Shown here piece by piece: positions 1-9,957 of a stretch of DNA of 64,000 bases; the first letter of the stretch is position 1; each line of letters opens with the position of its first letter. Below the pieces are notes generated by a model that was given only the letters and a program-made list of their open reading frames with translations, was not told where the DNA came from and made no database searches. This DNA is from Climacium dendroides. Its lineage: Eukaryota > Streptophyta > Bryopsida > Hypnales > Climaciaceae. Where the stretch lies: contig OX467082.1 of NCBI GenBank assembly GCA_950106755.1, forward strand, positions 22,940,001 to 23,004,000, in the 5' to 3' direction. Made by a program: the position numbers and the translations under genes.

Positions 1-454
1 TTTGAAATCCATTTCAAATGAAGAAGGCAGCGTAGGAAAGCAATAGGGTTATCTTAAAATTAAGTTTTTCCATGAATCCTAATTATTTTGAACATTTGCA
101 ACTTGTGTGTTACGTTTCTTGACATGCTTGCACGTCAAACCAATATAATTTATTGGTTTGGATTCTATTAAATACAGCATGATTTGTAGTTCTTCATTTG
201 AAATCCATTTCAAATGAAGAAGACAGCGTCGGAAAGCAATAGGGTTATCTTAAAATTAAGTTTTTCCATGAATTCTAATTATTTTGAACATTTGCGACTT
301 GTGACTGTGTTACGATTGTTGACATGCTTGCATGTCAAACCGATATAATTTATTGGTTTGGGTTTTATTAAATACAGCATGATTTGTAGAGTATTTGTTT
401 TGAAATTCATTTCAATTGAAGAAGTGTAGGAAAGCAATACGGTTCTTTTAAAAT
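1..454. repeat. Tandem repeat of about 196-202 bp, cut by the window edge
   Basis: Unit 1 starts at base 1, unit 2 at 197 and a partial unit 3 at 399. All begin with a Phe-codon-like TTTGAAAT(C/T)CATTTCAA motif and share the stretch ending GATTTGTAG. The units differ by scattered substitutions and small indels. The array probably continues to the left of the window. No coding potential is visible. It could be a small satellite or the internal repeat of an unrecognised element. Confidence 0.85.
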
Positions 455-1270
455 AATTTTACCCTAAAATCCTACCCGATGAATTCATCCTCAAAATTTC
501 AGTAGAATTTTTATGTATTAGATAAAATGCAGAGCAAGAAATGGGTTGGCGCTAACCCTTGCTATGCTATCCATTCATCATTAGAATTTTATAAGAATTG
601 TTGTGTAAAACTTTCAAATAAATCTTCAAATAAAAATCTCAAAAACTTTCTGAAGAACTTAATTCTTTTGGAATCCAAAATCACTTCAATTGAATGAATT
701 TCTCAAAATTATTTAGTAGTAGCAATAGAAGATTGAAATCATGAAAACTCACAACTCACAATAGAACAAAATCATAGAAATGCAAAGAAGTGTAAAGCCA
801 AGAGAAGCAATGGATTTACCTTCTCTATAATATCATCATATGGATCCTCTCTAATATCACCTTAATTGCAACAACTATATTATTTCTATAATATCACCCT
901 TTGTAAAAAGTGATATTATAGAAGTGGTTGCAAACAGCTACTCTATTTCTATGATATCACATTGTGTAAAAATACAATTTCTATGTATGCATGATTGACA
1001 ATATTTTTACATAATATTTAAAATAATTATTTTACAGACTTATTGAAATCATTATCATGCAATCTATTCAAATATATCAAATTTTTACTAATATGTAATA
1101 CAATGAATGCGTAGCATAGCAAGCATGAGCCCCTAGTATTAATGATAGCATTTGTGATATTATAGAGAGACTTATGATTTTAGTAGTATGATAAACAAAC
1201 CAAATTTTGGAAAAAGGGTATCTATTATTATGTGAGGCTACAAAAAGGGACATATCACGGTCCAAGTACT
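455..1270. other. AT-rich gene-free stretch with a possible degenerate foldback
   Basis: I see no gene. A segment near 556-580 containing TTGCTATGCTATCCATTCAT recurs imperfectly in inverted form near 1101-1125 (AATGAATGCGTAGCATAGCA). These could be the worn inverted ends of a roughly 570 bp MITE, but there is no clear target duplication, so this is weak. Confidence 0.35.
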
Positions 1271-1277
1271 TGGGACA

Positions 1278-1372
1278 GGTATTGAAGATGGTCGGGTATC
1301 AAAGCCGGGACGGGTATTGAAGATGGTCGGGTATCAAAGCCGGGTATTGAAGAAGGCCGGGTACCTAAAACC
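1278..1372. repeat. Short tandem repeat, period 35 then 30 bp
   Basis: Three copies of a unit starting GGTATTGAAGA(T/A)GG(T/C)CGGGTA begin at 1278, 1313 and 1343. The base composition shifts abruptly here from AT-rich to GC-richer sequence. No gene can be tied to it. Confidence 0.75.
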
Positions 1373-1632
1373 ACCTGGAAGAACCAGGTACCTAGACTGC
1401 CGGGTATTTGCCTGCAGAGGTCTGGAAACCTAGGGTTTGGTGTCCGCGCATTTTCGTGTCCGTTGTTTTGTTGTGCACCTCTGTTGTTCCCTTTGTTGTT
1501 TCCTTTGCTGTTCTCTCGTGCATTCCGCTATATTCTCGTGCATTCCACTGTTCTTTGGACGCATTTTTGTTGCATCTTTGTTGTTTGTGCATTTCGCACT
1601 TGCCGGCAGTGGACACGCATTTTTTTTAGCAT

Positions 1633-1815
1633 GGGCGTCGTGAAGAAGAGGACCTTGTTTTCCGCATTGTGTGTGACTTTGGAGTTCGATTCAATTGGGG
1701 GGACTTGAAGCTGTGAAGAAGCGAACCTCAAGGCGGGCGTCGTGAAGAAGCGGACCTTGAGCATTGTTTTCTGTGTGATTTTGGAGTTCCATTCGATCGG
1801 GGGGACTTGAAGCTG
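1633..1815. repeat. Diverged tandem duplication, two 80 bp units 102 bp apart
   Basis: Units 1633-1713 and 1735-1815 both start GGGCGTCGTGAAGAAG and both end GGGGGGACTTGAAGCTG. Overlapping reading frames occur on both strands, but they are short, low in complexity and not conserved between the two units, so I do not call a gene. Confidence 0.7.
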
Positions 1816-3277
1816 CTGGCTGGTGCTGTGTGTTTGCATCTGAACGAGGTGCAGCTTGATCTCAAGGACGTGCATCTTGAAGCAGGGTTTGGAGTTTGAG
1901 GTAAAAACCTGACTCAATTCATCACTGTTGTGTTAGTGCAATGGTTCTCTTGAGGCGTGTTTAAGGGTTTAGGTCTGTCAATTCTGTTCAGGCGTGTTTA
2001 AGGGTTTAGGTCTGTTTAAGGGTTCTCTTGGGTCTTTTCTCAATTCCTCCAAGATTTGAGTCTCTGTTCCTCTTAGGGTACTGATTTGAAAGTGGCACTT
2101 CTGCTTCTTTGGACACTTCGGGTTTGGGATTGGTTTTTTTGCTTTGTATTTGCTTTGTGTTGGGAATACTGTTCAATCCACCCTCTGAAGTCTTGAAATC
2201 AAAATAATGGAGGAGGTACTTTCACGACATTTCATGATTTGTATGCATAAGATGATATTTCTACATTGTATGAGATGCAAGCTGCGTGCATTTCTGCAAG
2301 CTGCGTGCATTTCTACAAATGCATGTTTGAGTTTCTACATTGTTGGATTCAGCTACTTGTGTGAATCCTCATTGTACTTGTGTGGGGATTGTATTGTGCC
2401 AGAGCACTTTGCCGAGGTTCTCAAGCGCAAGGTTGTGTAACCTTATTCTACTTCCAAGAATAGGTACTGGTGGATAAGCTACAACAACAACAATGAGGTT
2501 AGTATCTAGAACTTCATTGTTTGTTTTTCCTTGCTCACATGTGGTTGCACAATTTATTCTAGAAAATGAGCTTCTGGAGATAAGAGTTCTGTATTCTGTT
2601 GGGTGGTATTTGCTCCCAACAGATTGGATCTTTATTTGTAATTGTTGGAAGGAATGTGGTTGCTTGAAATATGTTTGCAATTTGTTTCTTGGCATTTGGC
2701 TTGCAATGTCAGTTTTTTAAAATTGGTTTGTTTTTTGCATTTCAGATTGACAATTGTAGCACTGGAGTTACAAGATTGTGGAGTCCATAATAAGCAGGTA
2801 CACTGAAAGTAGGAGCTAAGTTGAGGCTGAAGTTGCATAGCGCTTGCTTGTAGAAACTTAGGTATGTATTAATTTCAATTCTCTTACACCATCTCAGCTT
2901 TGAATAGTGATTTCTGTGATTGTTGTAAAGCTAGCTGCAATGTCCAATGGGGTTTAACTTGCGGGATGTATCGTGAGCGAACGTTCCTTTTTTAGTTCTC
3001 GTGAGCTTTGTTGTTTTCTGTTAGAATTCATGGTTTGGGAGATTCTAGATGGAAACATGCTTGTTTGGGATGTTGTAGGTTTGTACAATGACTTTTTGGT
3101 TTTAGGTTTAGGTGGTCTGCTGGTTTGAGATGTTTTTGATTTCTTTGGCTTTTTCAACTCTTGAATTTGTTGAAAATGTGGATAATATTGCAGGTTTAGG
3201 AGATTAATCCATCTGCATTGCATTTCAAGATCCTCATTTTTTAATTCCCGAGGTGAGTTATAATGCACAGGACTTCG
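1816..3277. other. No recognisable gene
   Basis: Only short unrelated reading frames are present, with no recognisable domain. GTTTAAGGGTTTAGGTCTGTT-like words near 1955-2020 are telomere-like but isolated. I see nothing else to annotate. Confidence 0.5.
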
Positions 3278-3422
3278 TTTAGGGTTTAGGGTTCAGAAAA
3301 TGGCATTCATTGATTAGGGTCCAGTACTTCAGTTCCAGGGTTTCTTTAGGGTTTAGTGCCTAGGGTCCAGGGTTTTTTTAGGGTCTATTGCTTAGGGTTT
3401 AGGGTTTAGGGTTTAGGGTTTA
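3278..3422 (+). repeat. Interstitial telomere-like repeat (TTTAGGG)n
   Basis: Degenerate TTTAGGG words run from 3278 and become a clean array of about four units at 3391-3421. This is the plant-type telomere heptamer. It lies about 150 bp left of the first long palindrome of the family P copy 1 region. Similar patches occur at 24.2, 55.4 and 58.9 kb. Confidence 0.85.
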
Positions 3423-3566
3423 CTGAAGGTCTACGAATTAGAATCCAGAATGTCAAGGAAAGAAATGAGCAGCCACAACCACACAAATTCCCCAGAATCA
3501 GCCCAATACTACCCGGGCATCATCTTGTCAAACTTATGTACCACGAATGTAAGGCGCCTGAACGAA

Positions 3567-5073
3567 ACTGCAATTCAGGTTGCATCGACCTGAATTGCAT
3601 ATCTCCTCAAGCACATATCCTAGGTTCGGGCAAGTTCCAAGAAAATTTTCATATGAGAGAAACCTGCATTTCAGGTCGGTCCGACCTGAAATGTACACCT
3701 ACTAGCATTTTCTCTCCAAAGAAGGCAACTAAATGGAAGTGAATTGCACTAACAGGTTAGAAGACAAATAACAAAGTCGTCCAAATTCAATGCAGATCAG
3801 GTCGGTCCGACCTGAACTGCAGAGAACACCCTAAGCAATCTGACGTGTCAAATAATTTGTAAGACCAACAAATTAATAACTATCACGATATTAGACACCT
3901 ATTTATAAACAAATGGAGAAATAAATAAGTTCATTAACATGTTGGTGATGTACGTCACATGACCCTCACTACGATTCAGGTCGCATCGACCTGAATTGTA
4001 GAGGCCCATAATTCATATCCTCTCCCAAATCTTTGCATTTGTCTGTGCTATTTCATGGTCAATGTTGACATGAGATGAACATGCATTTCAGGTCGGACCG
4101 ACCTGAAGTGTACACCTACTAGAATTGTCAGCACAAGGCAAGCAACTGAGTAGCAGACATTGTCACTAACATTCCAGATGAGAAATAACGTGATCGTCAA
4201 AATTAAATGCAGATCAGGTCGGTTCGACCTGAACTGCAGAGAACACCCTATGCAATCTGACGTGTCAAATAAGTTGTAAGACCAACAAATTAATAACTAT
4301 CACGATATTAGACACCTATTTATAAACAAATGGACTAATAAATAAGTTCATTAACATGGCGGTAATGTACGTCACATGACCCTCACTACGATTCAGGTCG
4401 CATCGACCTGAATTGTAGAGCCCCATAATTCATATCCTCTCCCAAATCTTTGCATTTGTCTGTGCTATTTCATGGATAATGTTGACATGAGATGAACATC
4501 CATTTCAGGTCGGACCGATTTGAAGTGTACACCTACTAGCATTGTCAACACAAGGCAAGCAACTGAGTAGCAGACATTGTCACTAACATCCCAGATGAGA
4601 AATAACGTGATCGTCAAAATTAAATGCAGATCAGGTCGGTCCGACCTGAACTGCAAGGAAGACCCTTTGCAATTTGGCACAGCAAATATGTATTCCCTTC
4701 AGCAACATACATATTTACATGACTATATTAGACACCTAGTATAATTAACAAATTGACCAAAAGGCACATTTCTAATAAACATCCATTTACCAACAACAAA
4801 CATAATAACACTACCGCATGCAATTCAGGTCGAACTGACCTGAAATGCCAGTTCCAAAGTGAGAACAATACGTACTAGGACGATCCGATAACATTAATCA
4901 ATAAAATTGAGGACAACACAGTAGCAGAAATATTTGATTATTCCGACTAGAACTTTAGGTCGAGTCGACCTGAAGCGTATGAAGCAAAACAAACCGAGTC
5001 CAAGTAGATCAAACACATAGAAGATGAAATGTAGAAGCTCCATGTACTGGTTTTTAGGTCGGGTCGATCTGAA
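3567..5073. promoter_or_regulatory. Array of at least 12 long palindromes (type A)
   Basis: Near-perfect inverted repeats of half-site TTCAGGTCG around a 3-base centre recur at about 3572, 3667, 3792, 3971, 4084, 4209, 4388, 4501, 4625, 4819, 4951 and 5051. Many extend to a 14-base arm, TGCATTTCAGGTCG. They fill the 5' flank of the family P gene starting at 5130 and recur inside its introns but not its exons. This is what clustered binding sites of a dimeric DNA-binding protein would look like. Binding by the element's own protein is inference. The arms could instead act as cruciform or RNA-hairpin elements. Confidence 0.8.
3787..4690. repeat. 417 bp tandem repeat carrying three palindromes per unit
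   Basis: The word (T/A)AATGCAGATCAGGTCGGT-like recurs at 3787, 4204 and 4621, an exact 417 bp spacing. Two full units and a partial third are present, and the tail of a further unit lies at about 3660-3786. Each unit holds three type A palindromes, so the array has grown by unit duplication as well as by spread of single sites. Confidence 0.85.
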
Positions 5074-6572
5074 TCAACATAGCAACAACTCTTGTTCTAA
5101 CAACATCCCGTTTGAAAAATGAATGCAGAATGGATGACCAAATCGAGAAGCTGGAGGCCTTCTACGTACGCTGTGCACACGAATCCTCTGGGGAGGAAGG
5201 GGACGACTTTGACAATGACGAAGACTACTGGGAATTCAAAAATCCCGAAAAGGTTGAGAGTTGGAGTCTCCACATGATTCCATTTAAGAACCTCATTTGC
5301 TTCGCTGCAAAGTTCAAAGACACCGACCATTTCTTCAACATATCCTTTGATGAGAAGATAAAGGACGTTGCCCACGACAATGGTCCGTTCTTGAAAATTC
5401 GGTATGTTACAGCTGTGACTGGTACACCCGAAAGCGAGTAGTACCACTTCACTATTCGCTTGGACTCCTCAAGATGTGCCTTCAACATATCGCACTTCCT
5501 GTCAACGCTGGAACCGACTGAGTACAGAACGGAGATTCCCGACCTTGAGAAGAAAGTTGACCACAACTACTTCAAGACAAAGGACGGGAAGTTGGCAACG
5601 GGGAAGGCCCTATACTCTCGCCTGAAGACACTCCTCAACGACTTCACAATTCTGAAGACGAAACTTGAGCTAAAGAAGAAAGACATGACTGTCAGAACTG
5701 TCTCCCAAGAGTTTCCAAGTAACGTGGAGGGACAGAGCTCAATGGGTACACCTGGAATCCAACAGAGTCGGGGGACAAGAAAGTCCATGCAGGCCGCTAC
5801 TCCATCACGAGCTCCCAGGAAAAGTAAGTTCGCATCAACCTCAACAGCGGCAGCAGCAGAGCAAGACCCTAGCGCAGTTTTACGAGGGGAGCTGAGTTTT
5901 GTATCCGCGGTAACTGAGGTCCCGGTCCCTTATGACGCCAAGAAATCGCACGATTACATTGCGTCCGCGGAGGCATACAAGGCCTACTGGAAGCACTGCA
6001 CGGACGCCTACATCTTTGGCCTGGAGGATAAGAAGACCATTTCCATTGAGCAGCTCATCAAGGCCCCAGAGGACTTAAACATCCGTAGCCATGAAATGAA
6101 GCTCGCGGAGGATATGATGACATACCTCTGGGAAATGCTAGATAAGTCCACAAAACAAACATTGTGTGTCATGCCGGTGGACTGCTTCGAGAAGCCAAAG
6201 CCGGAGGACTGGCCAGCACTTGAAAGGAAGAACTTCTACATCATCAATGGGCAGCACAGTGTGACTGCAAGCAAAATGATGGTGGACCAAAACCTTGACG
6301 AAGAGATTGTCAAGAACTTTCGTCAATGGGATTGCTACGTGGTCTGGTCCACAGATGCCCAGAAACTACGGGACATATCAGCGTACTACAATAGGGTCAA
6401 CCACTTCGTGGCGCAGAAGCCCTCGTGGTCAACAAACATTCTGGGAGCCAAAAAAATGTGGGAGCTCATGGGGAGGCCACGCAATCCGAGGGAAGCGGCC
6501 CCAATAGCGACAATGTCCAACGTCAGGCGAAACGCTGAGAGTACAGCAAATAAGAAGAAATTCATGGTAAGA

Positions 6573-6753
6573 GATTCAGGTCGAGTCGACCTGATCTGAG
6601 AATGTCGTCTGCCACCTAGTGTTTCAGCCAACATAGGTGATGTATTGATTCTCTTCACGTGATAATGAATGAAGAGTTCGAAGTAAGCAGAACGACAAAG
6701 GTGCATTCGACGTTCAAAATGAAATGTGTAGTTTAGGTTGGTCCGAGCTGAAT
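6573..6753. promoter_or_regulatory. Type A palindromes in intron 1 of family P copy 1
   Basis: Intron 1 is 6567-6796. A palindrome (TTCAGGTCG, centre AGT/GAG, CGACCTGA) starts 6 bases inside the donor at about 6573-6597, and a worn one lies at 6730-6753. Copy 2 has both at matching positions, and copy 3 has a type B palindrome at the same donor-proximal place. Confidence 0.75.
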
Positions 6754-8196
6754 AGAGAGCTCCAAATTGATTGCGACATATAAAATTGCGTTGCAGGAAT
6801 TCTCATCGGCAATGTACAAGTGGTTTGCTCTGCTGGATGTACTAAAGGCCCAAAAGGCTGCAAAAGGCAAGGATGCCAAGGAGAAGCTCGAGATCCGAAA
6901 CAAGCTGAAGATAATCACAGCTCCGGACGACGTGTACAACCTGTGGAGCGAGGTCATTTCTAGTGCTGCGCATGGGGAGTTGATAGACCCCAATACTAGA
7001 TTGAAGTACAACGAGAAGGCCACTTGGAAGCCCGAGCAAGGGAATCTGACGCATGAGTTCTTCAAAGTGCTCGGGAACCTTTCCTTCAATGACTTGTTGA
7101 AGCTGGCCGAACATATTCATCATCAGAATCTAGGGAGCAAGAACAAGGACTACCCGAAGGTCACAATCAAGCTTCTCTCTGCTGTACAGGAGAGCTACTA
7201 CACTGCTAGGGAGTGGGTGGAGAGAAGGAAGCGCAAGCACAAGGTGAAGATGGAGCTTCACGCTCTGGACGCAAGCCTCGGGCTCATGTCCTCCTTAAAC
7301 GAGCTGAACCACGAGAAGTGGAGGGAGTTCAAACGAAGTCGGAACTTCACAAGTGCCACCATGAACGTGTTGCTAGAGCAGCCAGGGAACGAATACTGGA
7401 TGGAGGCGAAGCAGTCAAGAGCAAAGGGGAAGAACGCTGAGGAGATGTCAATGTACGCGGCTGAGTTTTTCCGGGTCTTCCTGCAGCAGAGAAACAATTT
7501 TGTGCCCCCAAAATCCACTACATACTATCGTCCATATGGCGTTATGTATAAGACGCACCAAGATTGGCCTAGAGTCGTGCTCACTGCAGAGAACGTGAAG
7601 GACATCAAGCTTGGAGTGTGGGACCTGCGTTACACCCCGAATGTGGTGTCAAAGTCTAAGTGTACGCCAGCCGATCCATACTTCGCTGCAGTTGTCGAGT
7701 CCTTCCAAGAAAAGGGCCAGCCCCTTCTCGAGGACATTCCGGTGTGGGTGCTCATTTGTTCCGACCTCACCGAGCAAACGCAAGCACTTCACTTCATAGA
7801 CAGCAATCCCGCGTTGAAGGAGTACTCCATGAATTTCTCTAACTACATTCCCTCACCCAATGAGCGTATCGGTGACTTGTCTGCACGAAGCAAGAAGGCG
7901 GTGGAACCAATTTACCTGACCATTCTGCAAAGCCCAAGCAATGCTAGGACGGTGAGAATGAGGTCTTCTTATGATGCTCCCAATACTGAAACATTTACGA
8001 GGCCCGGGGCTTACAACGAGCTAGAGTTCAGGATTAATAATACTGAGCTACGGATGGAGTTCTTTCTCAATCTTGTGAGGAAATTCTGCGCTCCTGGAGA
8101 AAGTGTAATGTCATTCTTCGCTGGGTCGAAGTTCACGTGTACTGCGATGGTAAGCCTGAACACAATGAATTCCACAATATAATGTTTTGGCTATGG

Positions 8197-8382
8197 TTAA
8201 GGTCGATTCGACCTGAATAAAATGAACATGTATTTCTTCTTGAAATTATAAGGTGATAGAAACCAGGTCGGGTCGACCTGACTCGTAGCATTGACTGGAG
8301 TGTGTTCCTCCATAGTTTGGCTCGACCTGACCGGTGGCATTGAGTGCCCAAGAGTGAACTTCAGGTCGGGTCGACCTGACCC
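8197..8382. promoter_or_regulatory. Type A palindromes in intron 2 of family P copy 1
   Basis: Intron 2 is 8150-8483. Four palindromes, complete or half-worn, lie at about 8197-8218, 8264-8284, 8313-8333 and 8358-8382, each built on AGGTCG-N3-CGACCT. The flanking exons contain none. Confidence 0.75.
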
Positions 8383-9214
8383 AACCTACTACTGACGTTA
8401 CATGAAATACCATTGTATCCTTGTTTGGCAATTTTCATACTATCGTAATCTGATAGTATGTGACATTGTGTGTGACTTTGCAGATGAGTGGGGTTAATGT
8501 GTTTGCTGTGGGGGACTCAGAGGAGTCTGACCAGTGGACTGAAATTGCAACCACTGCGAAGAAACTGGATAAGAACGATTTTCTTTCAGAGGGATACTAT
8601 GTTGATGAGGGCAAATTCCCGCGCCGACCATCGGAGTCAAGCACGCCTTCGTCATCAAAGCGCAAGGGGAAGGCAACTGGAGAGGCAAGCACGCCGTCCG
8701 GTCGGAGGTCATCTGCAATCATAGTGTGTGAGTCCTCCGACAGCGATGGGGCAGCCGCTGATGACGACGACGACGACGACGACGTTCCCATGGATCGGAG
8801 CACCCCTCCAGTGATCCGCTCTCAAAGCATCTGGGGATCATCAGCGTCGTTGGGTCAACCACTTGACACCTCTGCCATGCCGTCTCCAACCTCTAGGGAG
8901 AAGCGAAAGAGGGGAAGATTGCAAGCCGACGACGACTATGATGCAGAAATTGCAGAGCTAAAGAGGAGGCGGGAACTGGATCAAATGATGTTTGACAGGT
9001 AGGCCAGGGAGATGGCGGAGTTGCGACAGTTTATGGTGGCAATGTCACAAAAGAACGACTCCAAACTGGAGGCCATTATCAACAGTCTTGGTGGTGCCAT
9101 GCCTCTAGCATCCGTACAGCCGTCTCAGGTTGACCAAGTAGTTTTGCTGCAGGGAGCGCCAGCAAGACCAACGATGAGTGGATCCTCAAGCTTACCCTCC
9201 ACTCCACGATTGAC

Positions 9215-9570
9215 CACTACAAGAAAAGTACCATATTTGTAATTGCAATATGTGACTGCAGGAAAAATGCGACTACCGCGCGACTAGCACCTCCGTAATT
9301 GCACCGGCTCATTTTCTGCATAAGGGCCGAGTCGCGGAGCAGTCGCGCTCGTGACTGCGAGATGAACTGCGGTTTCAGGGGTAACGTTTCATCCACGACT
9401 GCTGTTGGGAGCGATGAAAACGTGCTGATGTGGCACGACAGTCAGCAAGTGGATTGGCACAGTCGACGATGACCCTGTAGTAGTCACAGGGAGTTGCTTG
9501 CAGTGACTTCGTATCGACTTTTGCGTGACTTGAAGGACACTATACCGCGACTTGAGGACGACTGGCACGC
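9215..9570. repeat. Left subterminal region of the CACTA element
   Basis: After the terminal repeat, GTGACTGC, GCGACT, AGTCGCGGAG, AGTCGCGC and similar words in both orientations recur every 10-40 bases. In the maize Spm element such subterminal repeats are where TnpA binds; the role here is by analogy. Confidence 0.7.
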
Positions 9571-9957
9571 AATGTAGGATTCTACCAAAGAGAGGGGCCC
9601 CAAAGAAAGGATTAGGGATGTCATTCTTTATGCACCTACAAAGGCTGGAGTTCTATGAGGGGCGAAGAGAGATGCTTCAATCACTAAAATACCACATTCA
9701 TGTAATGCCTATAAAGGGGCCGTGCCTCAAAATTGTGCTGGAGCGGACATTTGAGGGGTCACAATGAAGGGAGGTGGAAGTTGTCCACGAGGCGAAATGG
9801 AGATCTCGACTTATAGTGCAAAACCTTCAAAACGGGCCCACATAAAAGGCTCGGAGTCATACATAATACGTGACTTCCATACGACTTCACGTGACTCCAT
9901 TGTTACTAGGTAATGACTAAGTGACAGTTTGTGCTAGTCGTCTATGGAACTGTGACA

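Larger units (their letters stand above)
5130..9214 (+). pseudogene. Family P copy 1: ParB-like / methyltransferase-like gene, broken
   Basis: Three exons (5130-6566, 6797-8149, 8484 onward) joined by GT-AG introns, all in phase 0. The start is set by alignment with copy 3 (M-D-D-Q versus M-E-D-E). The N-terminal region has a W-E-F-K-x-P-x-x-V-E-x-W-S-L motif. Residues about 370-385 hold a ParB-like box, I-I-N-G-Q-H-S-V-T-A-S-K. Exon 2 has G-V-W-D-L-R-Y near residue 755 and S-F-F-A-G-S-K near 919-924, in the order of motifs IV and I of beta-class DNA methyltransferases, but D-P-P-Y is not intact. Exon 3 encodes Ser-rich and acidic (eight Asp) low-complexity sequence. TAG codons at 5439-5441 and 9000-9002 interrupt the frame; copy 2 has CAA where the second lies. 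The 3' part is lost where a CACTA element begins at 9215. The gene family is unrecognised by name; domain calls are inference. Confidence 0.7.

Noticed and set aside
1392..1917. Several overlapping reading frames on both strands
   Set aside because: They overlap each other in low-complexity, duplicated sequence and show no domain or codon-level conservation between the two repeat units.
3567..5073. Palindrome arrays read as a CRISPR-like array
   Set aside because: The repeats are long self-complementary sites in 417 bp units with similar spacers, inside plant-type DNA with introns; spacers are not unique and no cas-like gene is present.
6842..7123. Minus-strand frames opposite family P exons
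   Set aside because: They are shadows of the plus-strand exons, whose reading is supported by three aligned copies and conserved splice sites.
5439..9002. In-frame TAG codons in family P read as a reassigned codon
   Set aside because: Copy 2 has a sense codon (CAA) where TAG 9000-9002 lies. TGA and TAA also interrupt other genes here, and the tnpD-like gene stays open with normal stops, so mutation explains the stops.
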